From NCBI GenBank assembly GCA_910591455.2, contig OU342808.1:23302714-23366713 (forward strand): a stretch of DNA of 64,000 nt, read 5' to 3'. The first letter of the stretch is position 1; each line of letters opens with the position of its first letter. The position numbers and the translations under genes were made by a program. Positions 50,638 to 63,106 of the stretch are shown in pieces. The stretch is from Pholis gunnellus (taxonomy: Eukaryota > Chordata > Actinopteri > Perciformes > Pholidae). The notes under the pieces were generated by a model. That model saw only the letters and a list, made by a program, of their open reading frames with translations, made no database searches and was not told the origin of the DNA.

Positions 50638-51102
50638 TGCTTCAGCACTGTCCCGGGTACTGAAAGGCAGCAGAGGAGATCAATAGACTGAAAGCAGCTC
50701 TTTTATGTCATATGCTGACATAGGCTACATTCCATTTATTTTTGTATTATTTTATAGGCCTTAAGGTGAGCAAATTCTGTTTTATGTGCCATCAATGTAA
50801 TTTATTTGAAGTGATTATTGCACATTTTGTAGCCGTTTTTGTTTCAATAAAAAGGAAAATCCTTTAAGTCCTTTGAGTTTTATCCTCATCTCTTGTTAGA
50901 CAATAATAGCAAAGTCGAGTACAAAAAGAACATAACGGCCGCAAGTTTGAAGACAGTTTGACAGCTTGTGTTGTCGCTGTCGTCCCCCCCTCCCACCCGT
51001 CGTTTTAATGCACAAGCTTACCGAGGTTTACAATCTACAGATCTACAGACAGCCTTCTCTTACTGACTGAAGGGTGAGAGGCGACGGATGCTTTAGAGAA
51101 GG

Positions 51103-51219
<117 letters not shown>

Positions 51220-51359
51220 AGAGAGATATACTTTTTGGAAACACAATTTCTGTAACATTTAGCCAGGTGAACCCTCCCTGCCGAAGCTTCGAATATTGTT
51301 GAATATTTCTCTCTGAAGCTTCGAAGCCCCAAAAATGGTTTTCAGGAAAAAAACACAGA

Positions 51360-51480
51360 GACTTGTGTTGAACGAACCGGATGGGACCGAAACCACACGT
51401 CCTCAGTTCAATTCCAACCGTGGGACCTTTGCATGACATACCTCTCTCTCATTACCTCTCTCTCCCCATTTCCAGTCGGC
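51360..51480 (+). mobile_element. tRNA-derived SINE remnant
   Basis: A B-box-like GTTCAATTCC is followed by GTGGGACCTTTGCATGACAT and a CTCTCTC-rich tail. I recognise this order from fish tRNA-derived SINEs. It is truncated and diverged. Confidence 0.5.
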
Positions 51481-52689
51481 CACTACGTTCCTCATCTGTA
51501 CCAAATACACCCCCAAACACCCCCAAATAACATAATATTTTGAAATAAATGCATTGCTAATTGAAGTGTCATTTCTTGGTAATTACATTTTAGAGAGGAG
51601 GACAGTGCAGCGACCCGGCAGTGGATCTGTGCTTGCTAGTAATACATAAAGAGGCAATGACAGTGTGCTTGGAGGGATGTGGCTGGGTTCATGACAGTGT
51701 CGTGAGGTCACGTCAAGTACTTTATTTATTCAATAACAGCGACATATATTCTCTCAACACATGTAATAATAATAAATGCACAAGAACTTGTCCTGATGTT
51801 GTGGCGCAGAGACAAACACAGCTCACTTGATATATAATCAAGATTATTTTAGTGTTATTATAAAGTTAAGTTTGAAGTTCTGTCTACATATACAAGTTAT
51901 TAAAGACTAAATGTGACCTAATATTCTCAATAGATCTTAAATAAATACATTAACAACTAGGAAACTCAGATCTCAGTCAAGCGAGTCTGCAACTAACACT
52001 GATGTAATGTTTGATCGAATAAAAGCACTTTGCTAGTTAACATGTTGTATCTCGCTTGTTTAACTTGCACACAAACAAAAATACAAGAGCGTGTGGTGGT
52101 TTTATGGGGGGTTACACGCTGTACAAACAGTTCATGCATTTGCCCAGAACTTCTGTGAGGCATCTCCAGCACGAGCAGTGTTTAAGTGCTTAACCTTAAC
52201 TGTTTTCTCCCCCAAGACATAAAGCACAAAGCTCCCCTTAAAAAACACAAATTGCTTTTTTCTGTTTGTTGTGAAACGCAGAAACAATTGGTCTGATTGA
52301 AAATGATGGTAGAAAAATGTCCAGGCTCACAGTGGGTGACGTGATGCTTGAAGACTTAAGGATGATACATTTGGATGGCCCCATTCCAAACATACGCCTA
52401 CAAACTGACTGCTAGAAATTAGACGGTGCTGGCCTACATCAGTGCGTACCAAAGTAGAAACTAGTGGAGGAGGGACTCGCAAGTCACCTCTGAATGCAGA
52501 AAACCCTACAGCTGCTGCCCACTAACGCTCTGCCCAATAAGGTGACTGCCCAGTCAACACCTACAGAGAAACACACATTACCCCGGCTAAATGTGTTGAC
52601 TTCTTATTGTATATCATATTCTTACAAAAGTGTCAGGGCCCTCTGACCTTCACAAACAAAATGTAATTCAAAGATACATATAGCAACCA

Positions 52690-53278
52690 AGAAGAGGCTC
52701 ACAATGACCCCAAAGAGACATAAAACTATACAAAGACACGCAAAGAGACCTACTACAGAGCCTCACGCCCACTATGAAGAGAGGCAAAACAACCACAAAA
52801 TTACACAAAATGACAAAGACAAACAAAGAAGCTGCAAAGACACTCAAAATGACTACAAAGAGACACAAGACGACTACAAATAGATGCAACACGACTACAA
52901 AAAAAAGAGACAAAACAACCACACACAAAAACAAAAAAGAGTAAAACAATTACGAGAAGACACAAAACAACTACAAACAGACAACAGAGAGACACAGAAA
53001 AACTACAAAGACATTCAAACTGACTACATAGACTCACAATGACTACAACAAGCAGCAAAACAACCAAAGACACAACATGAACACACAGAGCATGACCACA
53101 CAAAACAACTACTCACGAAAGGGGAAAAACAACCACAAAGACACACAACATGACTATAGGGGGACACAGCGTCACTACAAAGAGACTCAAATCAACTACA
53201 AAGACTCAAAACAACTACAAAGAGACTCAAAACAACTACAAAGAGACACAAAACAACCACCAAAGGAGGCAACCAACT
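52690..53278. repeat. Degenerate 21-bp minisatellite
   Basis: Many diverged copies of a unit close to CAAAACAACTACAAAGAGAC are present. The clearest copies are at 53190-53260, where AAAGAGACTCAAAACAACTAC repeats every 21 bp. The array spans roughly 590 bp with heavy decay on the left. Confidence 0.88.
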
Positions 53279-53604
53279 AAACAACTATGAATCTGTGTGT
53301 CTTTGCAGTGGGGCCTTCTGCATGTCTGTGCCCAATGTCTCATAATTCACACATACGTAAATGTGTCTTGGCATTTTTACTTTACTTTAATGTTTACAGG
53401 ATTATGGCATGAATGCAACAACATAGCATTACAAAGCATAAAGTAACTGGTGCAAATGAAAGAAGGAGGATGAGTGTGACAGAGAGAAAGAGGGAGAGAG
53501 CAGAACAGAAAGAAACTTTTGAAGAGACTTTTCAATCAATACTTCTATTGTCATTTAAGTGTGTCTCCCTTTTTCACAATCTAAGTCTAGTGTAACTCTA
53601 GACT

Positions 53605-53975
53605 CTTAGTCTCGACCCACTGGCCCGGGGACTAGATCTGGCCCACAAAAACGATGTAATTAGGCCCGCCACATGTTCATAGAATTCATTTTTTTAACCA
53701 TTCTAAAAAAAACACTTCTGGCACAGTTGTCTTTCTTTTTTACATTTAACATTCAGCAAGCAAGCAACTCTGATTTATCACAGTTCACCAGACACCAAAA
53801 TGACTCGTTCTACGCCTAAAATAGAGGTTGACCTGGAGCACTGCAGCCAGTTCCAAAGGAGGTGGACAACTGATTACATTCTTCATGTTTAATGTGAATT
53901 ATCTGTCTCCTCTGAAAGGAGAAAGCTGCCGTTCTCAAGAAATACAATCTCAGGTGTTATTAAGGCTTTACTTGA
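53605..53975 (+). mobile_element. hAT transposon remnant, GTF2IRD2-type N-terminus
   Basis: At 53800 a decayed frame starts M-T-R-S-T-P-K and continues IEVDLEHCSQFQRRW; after a frame change it reads ICLL, stop, KEKAAVLKKYNLR. This follows the BED-finger start of GTF2IRD2/ZBED-type hAT transposases (Val-Asp, Phe-Gln, Trp, then CLxC and KEYNLRRH). The second Cys of the CxxC is replaced by a stop and the His region is mutated, so it is dead. The upstream AGTCTCGACCCACTGGCCCG resembles the terminal sequence of these elements. Only the 5' part is present. Confidence 0.72.
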
Positions 53976-56063
53976 CTAAACATGTAGAATTGTACTATAG
54001 TAGTTAAGGGAGAGGAAAGAGAAAAGGGGGAGTTTCTAATCTTTACAGAGTATATACTTAAAATGTGTTGTTGAAGAGAAGGTTCTGTTTACACTGAGCA
54101 CTAAAGAAGCCCGGCTCAGTGAGGACAATGTGGCCAGAAGCCTTCGGGTAATGTGAGCTTAATGCCCCTGATCGAACGTGTAACACCATCCACCAAGCGG
54201 CGTCGCCGTCCTAAAACTACAGTCAGAGCAGATTTGGCGAGGCAAACTTTACTCCCTTGCTGAAAACCAGAAGGGACTGAACATACTGTACTGTGGGCAG
54301 GTGCACAAGCATAAGCTGCAAGGGCTAGCAGGCTAACAATAGCAAGCCACAAGCTGAAAAGTCTCCCTGTTTTCAACACTTTATTAGTTTTACCTTCTGT
54401 CTCTGCCCTTGCGTGCACTGAAGCAGAATCCCTGTGATAATGCTGCTTGTATTTTTTTACACCATCAAGTTACAAAAACAATCAGTGTTTTCTGATCAAA
54501 AAGACAAAGCTAGCCTTAAACTGCATGGCTGCATTGGTCGGACAAGGTTGGATCTAGCGATCTCAAACGAAATAAAGTAACAGTATAATTTTAGTGCAGA
54601 TAGAAAAATATATAAAAACAGTAAATGGCCCCAAATTTACCAAAGTAAGAAAAGTTAAGTGGACAAAATGTATTAAAAAGACCAAATTTCTTTCAATTTA
54701 AAACAATAAAATAAAAAAAATAAAAAGGAGGTGGGAGTATACGGGCACTGTAAGCTAAATTGACCTCTTCTCAAATGCTACACTCCCAGTTAATCCAGAG
54801 AAACTGAGACACTGAATGAACGTACAGCAGACTTTAACTTCCACACCAGCTTTATCTGCTCTGATAAACTACAGTCAATCACTATCATTCAAGCTTATTC
54901 AAGAGCATAACAAAGGGTATTTCAGCAAAGGTTGGTGCAATTTGTGACTTCAACTCCAATAAAAGGCACAACTAAAAGCCATGTAGCTTAAAATGTACAC
55001 ATTTATATGCATGAAGCTGTAGTATACTGTAGAAATTAATAATTTAGCTACCAAACTGGTTTGTATGTTAAAAAGGAACAGTCAATTAGTCAATGCACTA
55101 AGCATATTCTTGAAGGGGCCAAAACACATTAAAAAATGTTTTTCATGATCTAATTGCTACTGTGTAGTTCTGGCATACTCAGGCAAAGTTGAATGGCAAG
55201 AGAACACACTTGTTTTGGACGGACAAATAAACCATATCAAAGCCGAAACATATCACAATTGTACTACAATTCTTTTGTAATACACTTCCTTAAAATTGGT
55301 GGAATTCAGCCACAGCTGGCAGCTGTTTTTAATGAAAAAAAGCGCTATGACCAAACAGCAGAGCTGGTGAACACAGTGCAGAATTCAACAGCCGAAAAAC
55401 AGAACTAAACATAAATGTGAATATTGGACTTACACACGCAAAGTGGCCAGAAAGACGACTCTCCAAATGAATGATGATGTTGCTCCGTAACTCCTGCACG
55501 TGTAAATTAACAACTGTCTGCTAACGTTTTTGCCATGTCAATTCAAAAGAAGAAGAGGCAACAAATGTGACAATCATGCTCTCAATTGGCCACAGGTGTG
55601 AAAGAAAGGTAGCGTTTCCTTTTGTGTGCCTTAAAGGAGAGACTTTCTGAGAGTTTCCGCACATCATTCCCCTTCTGCACGACATCAGGACATCATGCAG
55701 TTTAATACAGACAAGAGAAGGCTTCAAAGGTGGACTGTTCATCAACCCTTCGAGCGTGGCCACAGGTATACACACTTGTGCCTTTAGACGTGGTCGGACA
55801 ACACTTTGTATGACCTAGTTTGCTTCAAGCACAATCAACCCTTTAACCTTCTGAGCTACAGTAAACAAAAATACCATGTTTTCCACCTTTGAAGCAAAAA
55901 ACAACAGCCTATGCCACTTTAAATATACATTATAAACCGTGTCACACTTGAATATAAATGAATATCAACACTTGTTTTGACCTGCCCTCTTTTCTGTTAC
56001 ACAAATTACATAATTGGATCACATGACATGCTCCATCATGTGTCTGCGTCTCTTTAAAAGCCC

Positions 56064-56083
56064 AAAAAAAAAAAAAAAAAAAA
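56064..56083. repeat. Poly-A run of 20
   Basis: An isolated run of about 20 A. No retrocopy or target duplication could be recognised beside it. Confidence 0.9.
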
Positions 56084-59000
56084 GGCATCGTGCACGTGGA
56101 TCTTTCCAGTGTATCCAAGGGATACTGCCGACAAATGCATAATCGTATTAATGGAAACCAGTATCAACACTTCATCAGATTGTGGTACAATCTGGGTCCT
56201 TAGGTTAATAATGAGAGATGGAAAACAGCGATGTCGTAGAGGAATCTCCCCATACACACAGCACTCGGTGATGATCAGGGGCCGGTTAACGAGGAAGGAT
56301 TTGCGTGTGTCTGACGTCATTGTGGTCCTCATCATAAACCCCGGGTGGACAACTCATTTGTCGTTAAGGGCAATAAGAGGACTGACGACCTGAAAGCTCT
56401 CCAACTCAGAGGATTTGAGGAAGGTTACACGGCTCTCAGGAGTCACTCCTTTGTTGCACTCGTGAATTAACTGTTGAGCGTGTCTCCCTTTGTTCTCATT
56501 CATTTCTAATTAGAGTTTCTTTTCTGTTGTTCATAATTCAGTTTATTTAATTTCTACTGAGGAAAAATCCCACGAAACAAAATAATACATGAAGCTGATA
56601 TGCAGTTCCATCCAGAGCGAGTAGCCCAAGCCATATTACGTATGCTGCATTGGTGCCCAGGTATTGATAAAACGTTATTTTTACAAGGGGAATGTTCCAA
56701 CAGAAGAATCACAGCCCACAGCAGTACGTGCCTATACCAAAATATCTCACTCTGACCTGAATTCATGTTGCTGTTTCTATTATTTTGACTTGGTGGGCAC
56801 ACACTTAGTACAAATGACCTGATGTCCTAGTGGCATATAAAGCAATTTGCGCATTATTTCTTTCTTAAGCTTATTGTAAAGAGTGCTACAGTACAGCATG
56901 GTCAAATCAGTATTAATCCAAAACTTCAACATGGAGCTACAACTTGTGGTTGCAGGTGAACAAGGGAAGTTTCTGCTGCATAAATCGCTGTTACTGCTTC
57001 ATTTAAAGCTTTCGGACATCAGCAACAAATATCAAAACCATCACAGGATCATGGGGGTCCTGCAGTTAGAAACGGAGGGAGAGATCGATCATAAATGGGA
57101 CATAAGTTGGGACATTAATAGTCCTGGGGACTCACTATACTTGGAAGTAGAGTGGTGGTACTGGACCATAGGGTCCTGATGACACATTTTTTATGTTAAA
57201 ATGTCGGCCATCTAATCTGCCCAGAGAATTGTTTGTGTTACTGATGTATATATTTTCCTCCTGAAGTTTTTCTAGTGTTGTTTTTTAATGGGCTGCAACT
57301 GCATTTTGTTGTGCATCCCTATGTTGCATAATGACAATAAATGATCCTTGAATCGTAGGAGGTACTGGAGATGTAAAATTTGACAAAATGAATTAAAAAA
57401 CCGCAGTTCACATCAACTCCGTTTCCAGCTGCAGAACGCATCTGTTTTGAGTAGAACAGCACTTATAAACCCACTGTACCCAGCACCAAACAACAGAGGG
57501 ACAACACAGCAACCAGCTGGTGAGCGTAACGGAGCTAAAGAGACAGATATCTTATATTTAGTTGATGGAGACCAAAACGGAGCGACGGGAAAGTGAGTAT
57601 TGGACTTTATATTCATCGAAAGGCCAAAAACATGACTTCAAACTAAACGGATGAATGCTAATGTGCCTCTGAGTCTGTTAGTTGAGTAAAGAGTCAACAT
57701 TTTGTGTTGTGGGATAATTCTGCCCTCAAGTGACTAAAAACACTGTAAATACAACAGTAAAACAATAAATAATTGCATTAATCTGGATATGCTGTCTATA
57801 TGCTTTGCCGCATGATCCATTAAACCCGTCATATATGTTGGCTCCAATTTCCAGCTTTCGGTAATATACATAACTTGAGTTCACTTAGCAAATTGCTAGT
57901 GTAACTCAATGGAAACACGATTAGCATATTAACAACGTCCAAAAACAACCAGCAGCACATTGTTGACTATTAATGGTATGGGAAATGTTTTTCTAACGTG
58001 CAGTAACACAACTTTGTTCCAACAAGTTCATAAAATGGGAACTCATTTTTACGTTGCTTATTCTGCAGAAGCCATGAAAGTGGAATGAACGTGATCAAGA
58101 AAAGTTCGTTGTCCACTCTGAAGAACCGTACGTGTACAAAGTGAAGCCAGATGTTCCAGTATTATGGTTTATAACAGATACTACAATACCCTCCGTGCAT
58201 TATGTTTCCTGCGTCCAATTGAATCGATATAAACAATTGATTCTTCGTCTTCTCTTCTCTTCCTGGCATCACTGCCCTCTGCAGTCACCAGTAATGTGTT
58301 CCACATCAATCCTTCATGCTCGGGGCGCATGTCAGTCTGGTACAACAAGTGATACAAACAATACTGCCTACAAACAATGCACTCTACAGCACCAACAGTG
58401 GTCAAAGTCTCTGCAGGGACCCTTTAACTGTCACTGCAAATGAACAAGTTTAAAGTACTTGAGGTATTGAAATCACTTCTTTTAAAGGCCAGTATGTTAA
58501 TATAACTTGTAATGTGCACCATCAGTGTGCACATTAACAAAAACCTTGTCTTTTTGATGTGTATGTAACTTTTCACAATATTGCAAAATAAATTAAACAA
58601 TTGACGATTTAAGATTGCAAATGTGTACTTGCAAAAAGCCCCAAAAAAAAGGATATATTATCCCGGTGTATCTTTACTTTTAATATATAGATGGCTAGGG
58701 ATTCATCCAAAAACAATTTGTAAAGTAACAACCATATCCACAAAAAGTTCAGATCATAACCAACCTTAGTTCAAGAAGAATCCATCCACAAAGAAGCTAA
58801 TAATAACATGTTGCAACATAAAACAATATTTCTGTCATGCTTATGACAAATAATCTAGTACCCACAATGCTTTGCAAGCCATTCAGGGAACATATAGTGA
58901 GCATTTATCTTCACACTGTAGCCCTCATTGCTGGCCACACATTTGTACTTAATGTGAGTCCCCTCTCCTGTTGGATTCTGTCCTCCGCCTGTGCAACACT

Positions 59001-60011
59001 TACAAACTTCACTTAATGGCCCCGGCACAGCATTGAATGGGCCAATATTAACCACTATATGCTTATATATTGTATAACATAGCCTCATACTCCTGTGGGG
59101 TTGGGGTTAGTGTGTGGCTCTCACAAGAGGCTTTTTTGTCATGCTATATCTCAATTATATTCCCTCTTGGGGCCTAAAGTGTGTTGACGGTACACAGACA
59201 ACTCGGTGCTGAGTTTATGGCGACCTTATCGCACTTAATGGTATTTGTTTAAATCTCCCGAGGCATCACCATAACATTCGTACAGGCCCTTAACGCTGTG
59301 CTCTGTCTGCAGTGCTCAGTGGTGAGTTTTCTGTGACCTTATCGCACTTTATTGCATTTTTTTTTTATGTCCCGTAGCAGCCTCTCACTGGTGAGGTGTG
59401 TGTGTGTGTGGGGGGGCTTCGACTGGTTTAAGTGGTCTAAAAAAAAACGGACGGTCTGGTATCTCGAGCACAACACCGGGATATAATATGGCCATTACGT
59501 AACGCAATTTACGGAACACCCCACGGGCCAATTAAACCGGATAACGATATTTTGTAACAATTTCAGCAATCCGCTCCGCCTTTGCGTAACAGCAGGGCCT
59601 GGGATGCGCCCGCGAGGACAGATGCGCAGGCTGGCATTGGTAATGGATTGTAAACACGGGCTGCCTATAGGCCTCGGCTGCCTCAGATATTATTCTGATG
59701 GAGAAGAGCCACCTTCTCTCCCCGCCACCTGCAGAATGCGCAAGTCTCTAACAGCCCACTGCAGCCCCGTAGCCTCATGATTTATTGCACTGCACAAGAC
59801 AGATAGCAGCATAGGCTTTAGCGGATATCTTTTTTGCACATTTATGCAATTGGCAACACCGACAAAAGCAGAAAAAGCTGTGTTGAAAAGGTAGAGGAAA
59901 AAAATGCATAGTGGCCTAGAAATACATAGCAGACGGTGACAGCCCCCCCGTATTGATTTGAGATGAAGATGCACAGCAGAAATTCAGTCATTCCGCTCAA
60001 ATGGTGCTTAC

Positions 60012-60185
60012 CTCCAGCGTTCGTATCTCTTTTTGTGTCAAGTCGTTGGATGTGGCACATTTGGTCCGTAAACCCTCCAAACTAGAAATGCTTATGTCTA
60101 TCATATTTTGCACCAACTCGCACTGCTGCAAGGCTTTCTGCAAACTAAGATGCTGCTCCTCGCTTTTTGTCATCTCCTCGTTCAT
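60012..60185 (-). CDS. KSR2: KSR2 coding exon 1 (start codon and N-terminal coiled coil)
   Basis: This exon encodes residues 1-58, starting MNEEMTKSEEQ and continuing through QKALQQCELVQNMIDIS, LEGLRTKCATSNDLT and QKEIRTLE. This matches the N-terminus of vertebrate KSR2 nearly position for position and is distinct from KSR1. The start is chosen from that match; its context has A at -3, and a second in-frame Met is residue 5. The donor is CTGGAG/GTAAGC, phase 0. KSR2 is a RAF-related pseudokinase scaffold that brings RAF, MEK and ERK together and is linked to energy balance. Across the window the gene gives 460 joined codons out of roughly 950 expected; the kinase-like domain lies outside. Non-coding 5' exons cannot be excluded. 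Confidence 0.97.
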
Positions 60186-60800
60186 AGTTTTGCGAGCAGT
60201 GGTCGTTATTTCCCCCTTTGCACTTAAAAAAAAAAATTAATTAAAATTTAAAATAACAAAAAAAACAACAACAACAACAAAAATTCAGAAAAGAAACGTG
60301 GAGAAGCCCACGGAACAGAGTAACCTGCGAAACGCCATGAACAAAAAAAAAAAAGAAAGAAGATGTTGCAGGTTTACAGACGGGGTTTGAGCCGTGAGAG
60401 AGTCGACTCCATTGCAACAACAAATCCTCGTAGTTCCTGCTGTTTCATCAAGGTGTCTCTGTGGTTGGAGGCTAAATCAAACACAATACGAAGATACCGA
60501 GCGGGACTACGCGGTTTGCCACAGCATCCATTGGGTGCCCCCTTCGTTTCAAATGGATGTTTAGAAGAAGAACAAAAAAAAAAAAAAAAAAGAGAAGCAG
60601 TTCAGCGCATCATAAGCAGACGTATCGGGGGTGGTGGTGGTGGTGGTGGAGGGGGGTGGGGGGGGGAAGCCTGGTGGTTTTAAAGGTGCTGATGTGAGGA
60701 TTGGATGCAGGTACTCCCTGTCTCCCTTGGCAGCAGCTGCATCCCGGTTCGCTCCCACCACACCGACATGTTTCCTGTCAATCAAACCCACAGCAACAGC
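60186..60800 (-). other. KSR2: Likely KSR2 5' leader (untranslated)
   Basis: This is the stretch between the KSR2 start codon and the candidate core promoter. It contains several A/T homopolymers (near 60.23, 60.35 and 60.57 kb) and a G-rich GGT repeat on the plus strand. It is assigned as leader only by position; the transcription start and any leader intron cannot be seen. No conserved coding frame is apparent. Confidence 0.45.
60627..60667. repeat. (GGT)n / poly-G tract
   Basis: About six GGT units are followed by runs of six and nine G. The G-rich strand is the template strand for KSR2 and could form a G-quadruplex in DNA; the transcript would be CCA-rich. Confidence 0.85.
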
Positions 60801-60910
60801 AACGGCATCGCATTGCCCAGGCACCGCCGTGAGGGGCCGCTCTCGCGAGATCAGCGGCGCAAGTGCGGTGGGCTCGCTGCTTCAACCGGTCTCAGGGCCT
60901 GTAGAGCAGA
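60801..60910 (-). promoter_or_regulatory. Candidate KSR2 core promoter with TCTCGCGAGA element
   Basis: A short CpG-rich block sits about 0.65 kb upstream of the KSR2 start codon. It carries the perfect 10-bp palindrome TCTCGCGAGA at 60841-60850, a known vertebrate core-promoter element often found without a TATA box. An NRF1-like GCGCAAGTGCGG lies just beside it, and a GC-rich GAGGGGCCGC on the other side. No TATA box is evident. The element is palindromic, so direction is inferred from its position before KSR2. Confidence 0.55.
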
Positions 60911-62899
60911 AATTAAAACACTTTTTTAGGATAATAATTAGATGTTTCATATATAGTCTACAACACAAACACTGCCTTCTAAATCGCATACTTTTTACTT
61001 GTAGTACATCCTGCAGCTGCGCTTACAAAGTGTGCACTGTAGCTTGCAGTAGGCCTATGCACTCAATTTAGACATACATACTTATCATAATTTCCCATTT
61101 AAACTTGTACCTGTTTGCTCACTTATCCACAGCAGATTGAAGGAAGGATTGTGGGTCAGAACAGCCAGACAAAGTATGCTGGCTTGCATACTGCAACAAA
61201 CATAGTGCATGTGACATATGTTGGTACGTAAATCCATTCTGGCATACTAAATAGTATGGTAGTACGAGTATTAGAACACTATTTCTATAACAAGCATGAG
61301 TTTATCCGTTTTTTTGTCCTCATGACTTTACAGTGATTTTATGTAACTTTTCTTCTTTAATTTATTGATGACATATGCGAAATTTGAAAGTCTCATCATA
61401 TTTGGATGAATTATAATTTTAACCTTTAGTTTTCTACCTTTTTAGAGATTTGTGTGACTGTTTCTGTTGTTGTCTGTGTGTGTTTGTGTGTGACTGTTGT
61501 GTGTCTCTGTTATTACTTTATTCTTCTGTACTCAGGTCTCTCTTGCAAAACAAACCCTGAGCTCAATGAATTTTCAACCTGATTAAAAGAAAGGTTGAAC
61601 ATTTTGTTTCGTACATTAAAAGATATTTATATATTTTGTATTTACATTTAAACATTACATTTATATAAAAACATGCATAACAGACTTTGAAAAAGATAAT
61701 AACAGTCAGGATTACTTTATTTACAATAATTAAATAAAAAAAATATGAATGTGATTTGAATTAAGGAAATTAGCTGATATTTAATTATCATTCTTAGTTG
61801 ACATTTTCTGTCTCATTATTAGGTATTTCTTCCCAACTTGAAAGATAATTAGACGATTCTAGACGTAAAAATGTAACCGTAAAATTAAAATATATATTTC
61901 TGTAACTCAAAATTATGTTTTTGTTTTTAGACTTTCATCTAAACTATGCTTTTCTTTACTGAAAAATAGGAATTTTTTACAACTTAAGGCTAAGAAAAAA
62001 TCCTTCAAATCAAACAATGTGAAAGGGAAAAATCCCTCTGGTTGCTCACAACTCGTATCATTAATCTGTTACATGGCGTCAAGACACTGCTTCATTCTAA
62101 GAAGTTACAAGCAAAGAAGTTACAAACTACTGCTGTAAGGTATTGGGTTAAAAAAATAAAGTATAATCCAAATGCAGGCTAAACACACTCTGGAAAATAT
62201 GCAGCTACTTTGCACTTTTTGACACATGTATAGAAATAATAATATTTTATAGCCAACAGAATATTGCTAGAAGAAAACATTGTCCACATAACTGAAAATA
62301 CATGTAAAGTTAGTAGAGAAAAGCGCTTTATAATTTCATCAAATGGCTCAAAGCAAGATCAGGTACAAATGATCTATAAGGTCATTAGATAAATGAATGT
62401 AGGACGTGCTGTATATAGAGACTTTTACTCCCTCATGTCTTGAAGTGGCATTTCCGATGATTTTTATTCCTCAAATTTAAGTAAAATTGGGAAGTGTATG
62501 TGCAGAATTGTATGGCCAAGACAAGCCTATACCGACTTTTTTATTGTTGGATCATTCATCATGATAACTAACAGTATCATCTTATACAGGACTTTAAATA
62601 ATCCTTATGGTTCTGCCAATTTGCTCTTTGGGATGTCTGAACTCTACACAGCAATGTGCAACTATCTGCTAGAGAGATAAATAAATAAAAAACAAACAGC
62701 ACATTAAGCTGAGTCTCGGTTTAAATCATTTTCATTTGAACAATTATATCAATTTCTTTTCAATATATTCCCCAAATGTACATAGTGGACCAGAAATATG
62801 TGCAGAATTGTACACGCTTGTTTAAAACTAGAGATGTGTGACATGTTAGTGTCTTTCTGTAGCCTCACACACGTTTCACATTGGGGCATTCGTGTTGTC
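60911..62899. other. KSR2-RFC5 intergenic region
   Basis: A 2-kb AT-rich spacer between two divergent promoters. No ORF with family resemblance, RNA gene or recognisable repeat was seen. Confidence 0.75.
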
Positions 62900-63059
62900 A
62901 CCGAGACCCCGCCCATAGGAGCTGGCAAAGCGATCCGATTGGTTGTACGCCGTGACGTAGGCCGCACGTTTTTGTCGTGGAGCGCGCCAAAGTGCCAAAG
63001 TGGAAGTGCTAAAAACTTAACCCAGCGTTGAGCTAAACCCACACAAGTCTACGGGACCC
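62900..63059 (+). promoter_or_regulatory. RFC5: RFC5 promoter and short leader
   Basis: This is a compact CpG-rich block just upstream of the RFC5 start codon. Motifs in order: CCCCGCCC (Sp1-like, 62907-62914), an inverted CCAAT box ATTGG (62938-62942), TGACGTAG (CRE-like, 62953-62960) and an E2F consensus TTTGGCGC on the minus strand (62984-62991), about 70 bp before the ATG. There is no TATA box. This combination is typical of S-phase DNA replication genes and fits the clamp-loader gene it precedes. The motifs are direct observation; their use is inference. Confidence 0.65.
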
Positions 63060-63106
63060 ATGGCTTCTACAAATAGAGTGCCGTTACAGGCCAGGAACCT
63101 ACCGTG
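63060..63106 (+). CDS. RFC5: RFC5 coding exon 1
   Basis: This exon encodes residues 1-15 and two bases of Trp16: MASTNRVPLQARNLP, then TG/GTATGT as donor. The short variable head followed by RNLPW is typical of RFC5, the fifth subunit of replication factor C. RFC loads the PCNA sliding clamp at primer-template junctions; the same subunit serves in RAD17-, CTF18- and ATAD5-type loaders. The start is the only in-frame ATG, placed 70 bp after an E2F site. The gene points away from KSR2. Confidence 0.95.

Noticed and set aside
49926..50648. 240-codon Thr/His-rich open frame on the minus strand
   Set aside because: It is the translation of the TG/CA minisatellite.
58855..59088. 77-codon minus-strand open frame with Cys-Cys and Gly-rich part
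   Set aside because: No family recognised and no splice or promoter support; kept as unexplained non-coding sequence.
62495..62815. The 16-mer TATGTGCAGAATTGTA occurs twice 300 bp apart upstream of RFC5
   Set aside because: Flanks do not match and AT-rich sequence makes a chance repeat plausible.
60841..63060. A single shared bidirectional promoter for KSR2 and RFC5
   Set aside because: The two promoter-like blocks are about 2.1 kb apart with AT-rich sequence between them, so two separate promoters are more likely.
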